The notes beneath the pieces are model-generated. The model searched no databases, was not told the DNA's origin, and worked only from the letters and a program-made list of their open reading frames with translations. Both the position numbers and the translations under genes were made by a program. Positions 17,377 to 25,662 of a stretch of 33,603 nt of DNA are shown here, piece after piece (within the stretch, counting starts at the first letter, position 1; the number at the start of each line of letters is the position of its first letter). Source of the DNA: an uncultured Collinsella sp. (GTDB taxonomy: Bacteria; Actinomycetota; Coriobacteriia; Coriobacteriales; Coriobacteriaceae); assembly GCA_900542555.1 (NCBI GenBank), contig UQNU01000019.1, forward strand, positions 1-33,603. The letters run 5' to 3'.

Positions 17377-18014
17377 TTCGGGCCGCCTGGGCGCGTGATC
17401 TGGTAGAGCAGCGCGTTCATAATGGCAGCCGCCACGGTCGAGCCGCCCTTGCGACCCCTCGCGACGATGGCCGGCACGCGTCGCGCGAGTAGCTCCTCTT
17501 TCGCCTCGACCACGTTCACAAACCCGACCGGCACCCCAACGACGAGCGCGGGCGCGATCTTCCCCGCGTCCATGAGCTCGGCGAGGCGCAGAAGTGCCGT
17601 GGGGGCATTACCAACGGCCACGATGAGCGGAACCTCGATGCCGCAAGCTTTGTCCATGCTCGCAACGGCGCGAGTCGTGCCCGCGGCGCGCGCAGCCGCG
17701 GCGACATCAGGGTCGGCCATGTAGCACACGGCCTTGCAGCCGAGCTTCGCGAGCGCGGGCTTGCTTATGCCTGCGAGCGCCATGTTCGTATCGGTGAGTA
17801 CCGTGGCCCCTGCGCGCAGTGCGTCGAGAGCACAGTGCGCGGCGTCATGGGTGAATACGAGGGAATCGGCGTACGAGAAGTCGGCAGTGGTGTGGATGAC
17901 GCGCTTCACGACGGGCTCTTCGAGCGGCGGGAACGTGCGGCCGCCAAGCTCTTCGGTGATGATCTCGAAGCTGCGCCGCTCGATGTCGCCGGGCGCCATC
18001 TCCTTGGAATCCAT
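17373..18014 (-). CDS. cbiC: Cobalt-precorrin-8 methylmutase
   Basis: 213 aa. It moves the C11 methyl to C12, giving cobyrinate. The catalytic His is in RVIHTTAD (His41). Further family blocks are DTNMALAGI, ALVVGVPVGFVNVVEAKEE and the C-terminal GRKGGSTVAAAIMNALL. The ATG follows the cobO stop directly with no gap (TAGATG). A GGAAGGAG site inside cobO could serve it. It is the anaerobic counterpart of CobH. Confidence 0.95.
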   Translation of the reverse strand: MDSKEMAPGDIERRSFEIITEELGGRTFPPLEEPVVKRVIHTTADFSYADSLVFTHDAAHCALDALRAGATVLTDTNMALAGISKPALAKLGCKAVCYMADPDVAAAARAAGTTRAVASMDKACGIEVPLIVAVGNAPTALLRLAELMDAGKIAPALVVGVPVGFVNVVEAKEELLARRVPAIVARGRKGGSTVAAAIMNALLYQITRPGGPK

Positions 18015-18530
18015 CTAGTACTCCACTCCTTCCCTTGCACCTATCCCCTGAGCGTAGGGGTGTTTCTCGCACCGCATCTCGGTTATGTAGTCGGCCTTCT
18101 CCACGATCTTGCGGGAAGGCGCGCGCCCGGTGAGCGCTACTTCGACGCCGCGCGCGGACATATCGAGCGTGCGGTCCACGAGCGCCTCGTCGACAAGCCC
18201 CTTCGAAAGCGCGTCGAGCGCCTCGTCGAGCACGAGCAGCCCCTCCTGCGCGCCCTCGAGCTCGGCGAGCGCGGAAGCGAGGTTACCATCGTGCAGCTCG
18301 CGCGTCGCGGCAAGTTCTTCCGACGTCATCGACCAGGTAAACTTGTCCGACGCCTTCCCCGCGAACACGGGCACGCCGAAATGCTCGGCGAGCAGGCGCG
18401 CCTCCCCGCTTTCGCCGTCTTTCAGGAACTGCACAACGACGACGCGGCGGCCTGCGGCGAGCATGCGAAGGGCGAGCCCCATCGCCGCCGTGGTCTTGCC
18501 TTTGCCGTCGCCATGATACACGTGGATCAT
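18015..18530 (-). CDS. cobO: Cob(I)yrinic acid a,c-diamide adenosyltransferase
   Basis: 171 aa, CobA/CobO/BtuR family. It adds the 5'-deoxyadenosyl group from ATP to the cobalt. An N-terminal P-loop, HGDGKGKTTAA, is followed by VVVVQFLKDG, the Walker B-like LLVLDEALDAL, and the C-terminal family signature EMRCEKHPYAQGIGAREG. It overlaps the cbiP stop by four bases (ATGA). In the pathway adenosylation precedes the amidations done by CbiP, its neighbour. Confidence 0.96.
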   Translation of the reverse strand: MIHVYHGDGKGKTTAAMGLALRMLAAGRRVVVVQFLKDGESGEARLLAEHFGVPVFAGKASDKFTWSMTSEELAATRELHDGNLASALAELEGAQEGLLVLDEALDALSKGLVDEALVDRTLDMSARGVEVALTGRAPSRKIVEKADYITEMRCEKHPYAQGIGAREGVEY

Positions 18531-20026
18531 ACGCCCTCCTCGATAATGCGGTAGACATACTCCATGTCGAGCGCCCCGCGCACGGAGTCGGCCAGGCGGT
18601 CGAACTCGCGCGCACGGTGATCGGCCGCGGACACCGCGCCCTCAGCACCCACGACGCTCTCGGGCAGGCCGCGCATGCGCGCGAGCGAGCGCGCGAGGGC
18701 GAGTGCCACCCCCGGTTCGTCGAACAGGCCGTGGAGATAGGTTCCGAACACGTTTCCGCAGGCCGCGCCTTCTGGTTTGCCGCCAATCGTGCCCGCAGGG
18801 GCGCAGGAGACGGTCGTTTCGCCGTCGTGAATCTCGTACCCGCGCGCCGTCATGCCGTTCCACACCGAGAACGCGCCTTGGGCGCCCGTGATGCGCAGCT
18901 CCGACTGGGCGAGGCGCTTTTCCTCCTTGAACACCGTACTTGCAGGGATGAGCCCGAGCCCGCGCGCGGTGCCAGCGCCTTCCCTGCCGTGCGGGTCGGA
19001 AAGCTCGTCTCCCAAAAGCTGGTAGCCTCCGCATATGCCGAGCACCGGCGTGCCCGCGCCCGAAAGCGCGCGTACACAGGCTCCGATGCCGCTAGCCGCA
19101 AGCCAGCGTGCGTCGTCGAGCGTGGTTTTCGAGCCGGGGAGCACCACCAGGTCGGGTCGGCCCAGATCGGTCGTCGAGGAAACGTAGCGCACGCCCACGC
19201 CGGGCACGCGCGAAAGCGGGTCGAAGTCGGTGAAGTTCGACAGATGCGGAAGGCGCACGACGGCGACGTCGATGACGCCGCGCGCCTCGCGGGCAGATAG
19301 GCGCGGCGCGAGCGAGTCCTCGTCGTCCAGGTCGAGCGTAAGATACGGCACGACCCCCACGACGGGAACCCCGCACATCTTCTCGAGCGGGGCCAAACCC
19401 GGGCGCAGGATTTCCACATCGCCGCGGAACTTGTTCACAACAAGCCCCCGCAAAAGCGCGCGGTCCTCGGGCGCAAGGAGCGCGACCGTGCCGTAGAGCT
19501 GGGCAAACACCCCGCCTGGATCGATGTCGCCCGCGAGCAGCACGGGGGAGGACACGGCGCGCGCGAGCCCCATGTTGACGATGTCGTTTTCGGCAAGGTT
19601 GATTTCGACGGGACTGCCGGCGCCCTCGATGACGATGACGTCGTTTTCCTCCGCGAGCGAATCGAACGCCTCCAAAATCTGCGGCATGAGCGCCTTCTTT
19701 CGCGCGAAGTAGTCCCTCGCAGCGAAGGCTCCCTGCGCCTTGCCGGCCACGATGAGCTGGCTTCGGTGGTCGCTTTCGGGCTTGAGCAGGATGGGGTTCA
19801 TGCGCACGTCGGGCGCGATGCCGCACGCTTCGGCCTGCATGATCTGGGCGCGCCCCATCTCGAGACCGTCGGCCGTGACACCGCTGTTGAGCGCCATGTT
19901 CTGGCTCTTGAAGGGAGCCACGCGCAGGCCGTCCTGCGAAAGAACGCGGCACAGCCCCGCCGCAAGCAGGCTCTTCCCCGCGTTCGACATGGTGCCCTGG
20001 ATCATGATGGGCTTCGCCCTACCCAC
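18527..20026 (-). CDS. cbiP: Adenosylcobyric acid synthase (glutamine-hydrolysing)
   Basis: 499 aa. It amidates four side chains (b, d, e, g) using glutamine and ATP. The N-terminal dethiobiotin-synthetase-like domain starts IMIQGTMSNAGKS and includes KSQNMALNSGVT. The C-terminal class I glutamine amidotransferase has the nucleophile in GICGGYQLLG, ARGYEIHDGET and the histidine in GTYLHGLF. The GTG start at 20026 is preceded by AGGAGG about 9 nt away and overlaps the end of the cobD-like gene by 8 bases. The open frame extends upstream to 20164, but that is the shadow of the neighbour. Confidence 0.95.
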   Translation of the reverse strand: MGRAKPIMIQGTMSNAGKSLLAAGLCRVLSQDGLRVAPFKSQNMALNSGVTADGLEMGRAQIMQAEACGIAPDVRMNPILLKPESDHRSQLIVAGKAQGAFAARDYFARKKALMPQILEAFDSLAEENDVIVIEGAGSPVEINLAENDIVNMGLARAVSSPVLLAGDIDPGGVFAQLYGTVALLAPEDRALLRGLVVNKFRGDVEILRPGLAPLEKMCGVPVVGVVPYLTLDLDDEDSLAPRLSAREARGVIDVAVVRLPHLSNFTDFDPLSRVPGVGVRYVSSTTDLGRPDLVVLPGSKTTLDDARWLAASGIGACVRALSGAGTPVLGICGGYQLLGDELSDPHGREGAGTARGLGLIPASTVFKEEKRLAQSELRITGAQGAFSVWNGMTARGYEIHDGETTVSCAPAGTIGGKPEGAACGNVFGTYLHGLFDEPGVALALARSLARMRGLPESVVGAEGAVSAADHRAREFDRLADSVRGALDMEYVYRIIEEGV

Positions 20027-21242
20027 GGGTATCGACCTCCTTCGCCGAGCCTCGGCCATCCGCGCCCGCCATAGCACCGCTGCAAGAAGCGCCGCCCCGT
20101 TCGTCGGGTTCGCCTTCGCCCGATGCGCCTTCCGCCCGAAGCGCGCGGCTGAACGCCATCGCAAGCCGGGCGTTCTCCTTGCGCGTGCGCACCGCGACGC
20201 GGCACCAGAAACGGGACAGTACCGAAAACGAGTCGCACGTGCGGACCAAAACCCCCTGTTTATACAGGCGTTCGGGAATGTCTTTCGTCGGCGTGCGGAC
20301 TAAAAGGAAGTTCGCATCCGACGGCACGACGGAAAGCCCGAGCGAGGAGAGCTCGTGGGAAAGCCACGCTCGCTCGCCCGCCAATACATCGCGCGTGCGC
20401 GAGACGTATTCGACGTCTTCCAGGGCGGCGATGCCCGCGGCCTCGGCGACCGAGGAGACGGGCCACGCCTGCCCCGCCCGGCGAATTCCATCGATGAGTT
20501 GGGCGTTTCCGCTGATCAGATATCCCAGCCGTAACCCCGCCATTCCGTAGAGCTTGGTGAACGCAGAGAGCACGGCCACATGGCGCGAACACGCGGCGCG
20601 TGCGGCCACGCTCCTATCGCGGGCGTCGGGCGCAAATCCGAGGAAGCACTCGTCCACGACGAGCAGCGCGCCCACCTGCTCGCAGCGGCAAGCCGCGGCA
20701 TCGATCACGCGGGGGTCGACGAGGCGCCCCGTCGGGTTGTTCGGATTGCAGAGGTACGCCACGTCTCCCGGCCCCTCGATCGCGCGGGCGAAGGAGGCGG
20801 GCACGTCGAAGTCGTCCGCTTCGGAGAGCGGGAACTCCTGCACGCATGCGCCGTAGTACGATGCCGCCTCCGCATATTCAGAGAACGTCGGCGCGCACAC
20901 GACGATGCGTTTCGGGCGCACCGCCGCAGCGAGCCGCCAGATGATGTCGGACGCGCCCGCGCCGCAGACGATAGTATCTTCGGGAATGCCCTGGGCGCGC
21001 GATAGGGCGCGAACAAGGGCGAGGCTTTCCCTATCGGGGTAGGCGTCGATTCGAGAAAGCGCCTTGCAGGCTGCGGCGACAGCGCGCGGCGAGGGGCCTG
21101 CCGGATTCACGTTCACCGAGAAATCGATGAAGTCGGAGGCGCCCCCTTCGCAAGCGATGCCAAGCGATTGCGCACTGCCCCCATGCGTACGGGCGCGCAG
21201 GATTCCCCCGGCAGCCCGGGACGCAGCGTGGTCTTCCCTCAT
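20019..21242 (-). CDS. cobD: Threonine-phosphate decarboxylase-like PLP enzyme (CobD type)
   Basis: 407 aa, fold-type I PLP enzyme of the histidinol-phosphate aminotransferase group. CobD makes (R)-1-amino-2-propanol phosphate, which CbiB attaches to the corrin. Visible features are THGGS and DFSVNVNPAGPS near the N-terminus, the CobD-like opening; NPNNPTG; the VVDECFLGF aspartate region; and SAFTKLYGMAGLRLGY with the PLP lysine. The last ~35 residues (from EGASGEGEPDERGG) are a low-complexity, charged tail not expected in the family. The ATG overlaps the cbiB stop by four bases. An aminotransferase of unknown substrate is the alternative, but the place next to cbiB favours CobD. Confidence 0.85.
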   Translation of the reverse strand: MREDHAASRAAGGILRARTHGGSAQSLGIACEGGASDFIDFSVNVNPAGPSPRAVAAACKALSRIDAYPDRESLALVRALSRAQGIPEDTIVCGAGASDIIWRLAAAVRPKRIVVCAPTFSEYAEAASYYGACVQEFPLSEADDFDVPASFARAIEGPGDVAYLCNPNNPTGRLVDPRVIDAAACRCEQVGALLVVDECFLGFAPDARDRSVAARAACSRHVAVLSAFTKLYGMAGLRLGYLISGNAQLIDGIRRAGQAWPVSSVAEAAGIAALEDVEYVSRTRDVLAGERAWLSHELSSLGLSVVPSDANFLLVRTPTKDIPERLYKQGVLVRTCDSFSVLSRFWCRVAVRTRKENARLAMAFSRALRAEGASGEGEPDERGGASCSGAMAGADGRGSAKEVDTRG

Positions 21243-22213
21243 GACATCGCCTCCACGGCGAGCACGACCGCCGCGCGCGCGGCGCAGAAGACGACGAGCG
21301 CGCATACGGACGCGGCGAGCATGAGCCTTGTCGCCCGGGCGATGTCGCCCCACTCGATTTCGCGGGATGCGTCGCCTATCGTCGGTTTCTCAACGAGCTT
21401 GCCGAAATACACCGCGGGTCCTGCCAGGCGCAGCCCGAGCGCGCCCGCACACGCTGACTCGGTCTGCGCCGAGTTGGGGCTCGCATGGCGACGCCTGTCG
21501 CGGCGCCAGATGCGCGCCGCCCCGCACGCGTCGAGCCCGACGATCGGGCACACGGCGATCATGAGCAGGGCCGATAAGCGCGAGGGAATCCAGTTCACCG
21601 CATCGTCGAGGCGCGCCGAGGCGCAGCCGAAGTCGATGTAGCGCTCGTTTTTGTAGCCCACCATGCTGTCGAGCGTGTTCACCGCCTTGTACGCCATGCC
21701 CAAGGGCGCACCCCCGATCATAAGGTAGAAAAGCGGCGCGATGACGCCGTCGCTCGCGTTCTCCGCCACCGTTTCCACGGCGGCGCGCGCAACGCCCTGC
21801 TCGTCGAGAACAGACGTGTCGCGTCCCACGATGAGCCCGACGGCTTCACGAGCCGCGACAAGGCCGCCCTTCGAGAACGCGCGGGCCACGGCCAGGCTCT
21901 GGCGGCGCAGCTCGCATGCCGCGAGAATCTGATAGCTCGCCCATGCCTCGGCCACAAAGCGCAAGCCGGGGTGAACCATGCCGCAAAGATGCAGGATTCC
22001 CCAGGTCAAAAGCCAACACGCAAGCGGAAGCGCCACGGCGAGCACAAGCCCTGCGGCGCGCGTGCCCGCGGACGTTTGCGGGAATGCGCCCCGCAGGCGG
22101 CCTTCGGCCCACGTGATCGCGCGCCCCATGGCGACGACGGGATGGGGAAGCCAGCGCGGGTCGCCGAAGGCAAGGTCGGCTGCGAACCCGGCGGCGACGG
22201 CAAGAATCGTCAT
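21239..22213 (-). CDS. cbiB: Adenosylcobinamide-phosphate synthase, membrane protein
   Basis: 324 aa. It couples aminopropanol phosphate to adenosylcobyric acid in the membrane. The start MTILAVAAGFAADLAFGDPRWLPHPV carries the family block D-x-x-x-G-D-P-x-x-x-P-H-P. ETVAENASDGVIAPLFY and YKAVNTLDSMVGYKNERY are diagnostic. Hydrophobic helices are seen near the N-terminus (about 40-70), in the middle and at the C-terminus (ASVCALVVFCAARAAVVLAV). The ATG overlaps the preceding stop by one base (TGATG). The long open frame upstream is the shadow of the CobC fusion gene. Confidence 0.95.
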   Translation of the reverse strand: MTILAVAAGFAADLAFGDPRWLPHPVVAMGRAITWAEGRLRGAFPQTSAGTRAAGLVLAVALPLACWLLTWGILHLCGMVHPGLRFVAEAWASYQILAACELRRQSLAVARAFSKGGLVAAREAVGLIVGRDTSVLDEQGVARAAVETVAENASDGVIAPLFYLMIGGAPLGMAYKAVNTLDSMVGYKNERYIDFGCASARLDDAVNWIPSRLSALLMIAVCPIVGLDACGAARIWRRDRRRHASPNSAQTESACAGALGLRLAGPAVYFGKLVEKPTIGDASREIEWGDIARATRLMLAASVCALVVFCAARAAVVLAVEAMS

Positions 22214-23214
22214 CACCGGGCATCGCCCCCCGAAGCGGGGCGAACGTCGCGAAGGCAGCGCCCATCCCAGGTGGCGGTCCATGCGCCGCCCGGCTCGGTA
22301 TGCACGTCGAAATATCCCATTTTCGGGACAGCTAGCTCGGAGAGCAGCGCTTTCACGGTACCCGCGTGAACGACGAAGACGGCGCGCCCACTCCCCTGGG
22401 CGCGCTCCGATTCGCACGCCTCCCGAAACGCCGCGACGACGCGGCGGGTGAAATCGCTCTTGCCCTCGCCATGCGGGCAGCGCGTCTCGCACCAGGAGTC
22501 TACCCAGGCGCGGTAGCGCACATCCTCTTTAAGCTCGGCGGCGCTTCGCCCCTCGAAGTCACCGAAATCCATCTCGCGCAGACCGGGGCACGCCATAAGC
22601 TCCGCGTACGGGAAGAGGATGCGCGCCGTCTGGTCGGTGCGGGCCATTCCGCTCGTGATAACACGGAACACGTCACGATTGCACGTGAGGTCGCGCAAAG
22701 CGCGCTCGCCCGCGCTCGACAGGGGCTCGTCGATGCCCGCCCCGCTGTAGCGATGGTCTTCCGTGCCCGCCGTGGCACCATGGCGCACGAAGACGACTTC
22801 CAAAGGCGCGCCCGCGCCCTGCGTCCCTCGAGGCGCATCGGCAAGGTTTCCTTTGATGACCTGGGGAATCCCGCACGTCATGCGCACGACGACGTCGGCG
22901 CGCGCAGCGAGCGCGCATCCCAGGCGCCCCGCGCGCTCGCGCCATTGGGCGTCTTCCGCACGCATGGGGACGACCCCCGAGCCGACCAAGGGCAGAATCA
23001 CTGCGTCGAAGCCAATCAGCCGCTCGAGCGCCCGGTCAGCGTCGAGCGCGCGTACGAGTTCCTCAGCACGGTACGCGACACGGCCGGCAAAAGCCGCGGG
23101 CACGCCGCCCTCCGCAAGCTGCGCCGCGTCGACGAAATCGTCCGCCGCGAACCCGAGCTTTTCGCGCACGAAGGTCCTCTTCCCCGAATGCGCGCCGCCT
23201 ACCACGAGAATCAT
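22213..23214 (-). CDS. cobC: Fusion: degenerate CobU-like domain + alpha-ribazole phosphatase
   Basis: 333 aa in two parts. Residues 138-333 are a histidine phosphatase of the CobC type: RHG (144-146), SGMARTDQTARILFP, MDFGDFEGRS and FVVHAG, all intact. CobC removes the 5' phosphate from alpha-ribazole phosphate or adenosylcobalamin phosphate. Residues 1-122 resemble CobU: VVGGAHSGK, and VGSGVVPMRAEDAQWRERAGRL with CGIPQVIKG. The Ser/Thr after the P-loop lysine is replaced by Arg, and no equivalent of the guanylylated His motif (RIxxHR) is seen, so kinase and GMP transfer are doubtful. An intact cobU lies two genes upstream. Overlaps are four bases with cobS and one with cbiB. Confidence 0.85.
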   Translation of the reverse strand: MILVVGGAHSGKRTFVREKLGFAADDFVDAAQLAEGGVPAAFAGRVAYRAEELVRALDADRALERLIGFDAVILPLVGSGVVPMRAEDAQWRERAGRLGCALAARADVVVRMTCGIPQVIKGNLADAPRGTQGAGAPLEVVFVRHGATAGTEDHRYSGAGIDEPLSSAGERALRDLTCNRDVFRVITSGMARTDQTARILFPYAELMACPGLREMDFGDFEGRSAAELKEDVRYRAWVDSWCETRCPHGEGKSDFTRRVVAAFREACESERAQGSGRAVFVVHAGTVKALLSELAVPKMGYFDVHTEPGGAWTATWDGRCLRDVRPASGGDAR

Positions 23215-23978
23215 AGGAGCATACCCCCCGCCACCAGCATGGCAAGCATCGCGAGCTCGGCCCATTGCAGAAACCATCCGGCCAAATCCCCCGTCACCCC
23301 GCCAAAGCGGGACAGGGCAACATGACGGTACCACGCGAGCGCCAAAAGCCCCGCCACCGCCATAAGGGCGCCGACGGCCTGAGCGCACGCGACCATCCCT
23401 GCAGCCGAAGCCGCAGCGAAAGCGCAAAGCGGCACGACGATCGCCGCGCGCTTCTTAGCAGGCGAGAGTCCCGCGGCCATGCCGTCCGCCCGCGCGGCAG
23501 GCCAGCATTCTACGGCGAGCCCCGAAAGCGCGCGGGAGAACACGAGCGAGCACAGAAGCGCGAGGAACGCCCCCGCCGTAAGCGGCAGCGCGGTGAACAG
23601 GGAAAACTGCAGAATAAGGTACACGACAACACCGATGACCCCGAAGGCGCCCGCCCGCGGGTCGTGCATGATCTCGAGCTTTCGCTCGCGCGGGGCCCAA
23701 CTTGCAAGCGCATCGGAGGTGTCGCAGAGCCCGTCTAGGTGGATGCCTCCCGTCACCACCACAGGCAGCGCCACAAGCATGGCCGCGATGATGGTCGCGG
23801 GCACGCCGAGCAGGTTCGCCACGTACCCCCACGCCGTTATGAGGAAGCCTTCCGCAAGGCCCACTAGGGGAAACGCGGCAAGCGCATGGGTTGACCCGAA
23901 ATCGGTCCATGTCGATTTCGGGACGGGGATGCGCGAGAACGTTCCAAACGCCGCGCCGATTGCCTCTGCTATCTTCAC
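23211..23978 (-). CDS. cobS: Adenosylcobinamide-GDP ribazoletransferase (cobalamin synthase)
   Basis: 255 aa polytopic membrane protein. It joins adenosylcobinamide-GDP to alpha-ribazole. The diagnostic acidic motifs are GGIHLDGLCDTSDALAS and IMHDPRAGAFGV. Several hydrophobic helices follow, with GGVTGDLAGW near the C-terminus. The GTG start overlaps the cobU stop by four bases (GTGA) and its own stop overlaps the fusion gene. The gene group cobT-cobU-cobS is the classical nucleotide-loop assembly set. Confidence 0.95.
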   Translation of the reverse strand: MKIAEAIGAAFGTFSRIPVPKSTWTDFGSTHALAAFPLVGLAEGFLITAWGYVANLLGVPATIIAAMLVALPVVVTGGIHLDGLCDTSDALASWAPRERKLEIMHDPRAGAFGVIGVVVYLILQFSLFTALPLTAGAFLALLCSLVFSRALSGLAVECWPAARADGMAAGLSPAKKRAAIVVPLCAFAAASAAGMVACAQAVGALMAVAGLLALAWYRHVALSRFGGVTGDLAGWFLQWAELAMLAMLVAGGMLL

Positions 23979-24523
23979 CTTGTAGGTCCTTCGCCTTTCA
24001 TCCACACGGGAATCCCGCATACCACTTCGACTGCGCGGTCGGCCAGCGCCGCCACGCCCGCGTTTACGCGCGAGAGCGCGCGCCTCCATGCCTCGGTCCC
24101 CTCATCGTAGCGTATCCCATCGGCGAACACGTCGACGGTGACCACCACCGTATACGCAGCGGCCTGAGCGAGCCGTTCGATACCTCCGAGCACCTCGCGC
24201 GCCGCAGCGTCAGGGTCACGTGGGGACAAGCCGCCTTCCGCGAAGAGCTCGTTTGCAACCAGGTTGCCCACGTCCTCCAAAAGAAGCGTGCAGCCGCGCG
24301 GAAGCCCGGACACTGCGGCGCCCACGTCACGCGTGCGCTCGAGGGTGGAAAACCCCTTGCCCTCGCGCAGCGCCCGATGGCGCGCGATGCGGCGGGCGCC
24401 CTCTTCCCCGAAGGGCTCCATCGTTGCCAGGTACACGCGAGGGCCGTCGTGCCCGAGGCACAGGGACTCGGCGTAGGCGCTCTTGCCGCTCGCGGCGGCG
24501 CCGATGACGAGCGTCACCGTCAT
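23975..24523 (-). CDS. cobU: Adenosylcobinamide kinase / phosphate guanylyltransferase
   Basis: 182 aa, normal length. It phosphorylates adenosylcobinamide and then adds GMP. The P-loop GAAASGKS (8-15) is intact. The RRIARHR segment contains His49, in the position of the guanylylated histidine. TLLLEDVGNLVANELF and the C-terminal VCGIPVWMKG complete the family pattern. The ATG overlaps the cobT stop by four bases. This intact copy contrasts with the worn CobU-like domain of the downstream fusion. Confidence 0.93.
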   Translation of the reverse strand: MTVTLVIGAAASGKSAYAESLCLGHDGPRVYLATMEPFGEEGARRIARHRALREGKGFSTLERTRDVGAAVSGLPRGCTLLLEDVGNLVANELFAEGGLSPRDPDAAAREVLGGIERLAQAAAYTVVVTVDVFADGIRYDEGTEAWRRALSRVNAGVAALADRAVEVVCGIPVWMKGEGPTR

Positions 24524-25662
24524 TTCCCGGCCTCGAAATGCTCGTAAGCAGCCATGCCAGTCGCCGTGAACGTCTTCCCATCCCGGTACACGCGCAACGC
24601 CGAATCCAGAAGGGGCAGATACGCCATGGCGCCCGCGCCCTCGCCCAAGTGCATGCCTGCGTCGAGGGGTGCCTTTATGCCGAGCTCGCGAAGGAGCTCC
24701 TGGCTTGCGGGCTCGCTTGATGCGTGGGTGCCCACGAGGTAGCCCAAGGCGTTGGGGCACAGGCGCGCCGCGCACAGGGCCGCCGTGCAGGATATGACCC
24801 CGTCGAGGAGCGCCGGCGCCTTCGAGGCCGCGGCCCCCAGGTAGAAGCCGCACATCGCCGCGATGTCGAAGCCGCCCACCTTCGAGAGCACGTCGATCGG
24901 GTCGGCAGGATCGGGCGAGTTCGCGTCGATAGCGCGCTCGACCACGTCGCGCTTACGCGCGAGCGAGGCGTCCGAGAGCCCCGCGCCGCGCCCGACGAGG
25001 CTCCGCGCGTCCGCCCGGATGAGCACTGCGGCCACCGCCGCCGAGGTGGTCGTGTTGCCGATGCCCATCTCGCCCGCGGCGAGAAGGCGCACGCCGGCGC
25101 GGACAAGCCCGCACGCGACGGCGATTCCGACATCGATCGCGCGCACGGCCTCATCGCGAGACATAGCGGAGCCGTGCGCGATGTTGCCGCTCCCCCGCCG
25201 TACGTTCGCGCGCACCATGCGCGCGTCTTCTATGCCCCAGGCCATACCCACGTCGACGGGCACGACCTCGGCACCCGCGAACGCCGCCATGCGACAGGCG
25301 CTCGTGGCCCCCTCGCACATGTTGCGCGCGACGGCTCGCGTCACGTCTTGCCCGCTTTGCGACACGCCTTCGGCAACGACCCCGTTGTCGGAGAAGAATA
25401 CCGCGAGCGCACGGGGAAACTCGGCAACCTCGGCGCTCCCCTGAGCTGCGGCGATACACGCGACGGCGTCTTCAAAGTCGCCCAATCCCCCCAAGGGGTG
25501 CGCGATGGAGTCCCACGCGGCGTACGCGGCGGCGCGGGCGCACTCGTCTGCGGGCGCGATGCGGGAGAGCGCGGCTTCGAGCACGGCGCCCGGCGCCGAC
25601 GAGAACGCGCGCTCGACTTCCTCGCGGATGCTGGCAAGCGCGGTTTCGGTTGCTTCAGCCAT
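24520..25662 (-). CDS. cobT: Nicotinate-nucleotide:benzimidazole phosphoribosyltransferase
   Basis: 380 aa. It activates the lower-ligand base to its alpha-ribotide. Conserved features are FFSDNGVVAEGVSQSGQDVT, AAGEMGIGNTTTSAAV, VGRGAGLSD and HLGEGAGAMAYLPLLD, with the catalytic Glu at 341. The start at 25662 is preceded by GAGAGGAG and overlaps the cbiA end by 8 bases. No bluB or bza lower-ligand gene is in the window, so the base used (dimethylbenzimidazole, adenine or a salvaged one) cannot be told. Confidence 0.95.
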   Translation of the reverse strand: MAEATETALASIREEVERAFSSAPGAVLEAALSRIAPADECARAAAYAAWDSIAHPLGGLGDFEDAVACIAAAQGSAEVAEFPRALAVFFSDNGVVAEGVSQSGQDVTRAVARNMCEGATSACRMAAFAGAEVVPVDVGMAWGIEDARMVRANVRRGSGNIAHGSAMSRDEAVRAIDVGIAVACGLVRAGVRLLAAGEMGIGNTTTSAAVAAVLIRADARSLVGRGAGLSDASLARKRDVVERAIDANSPDPADPIDVLSKVGGFDIAAMCGFYLGAAASKAPALLDGVISCTAALCAARLCPNALGYLVGTHASSEPASQELLRELGIKAPLDAGMHLGEGAGAMAYLPLLDSALRVYRDGKTFTATGMAAYEHFEAGK

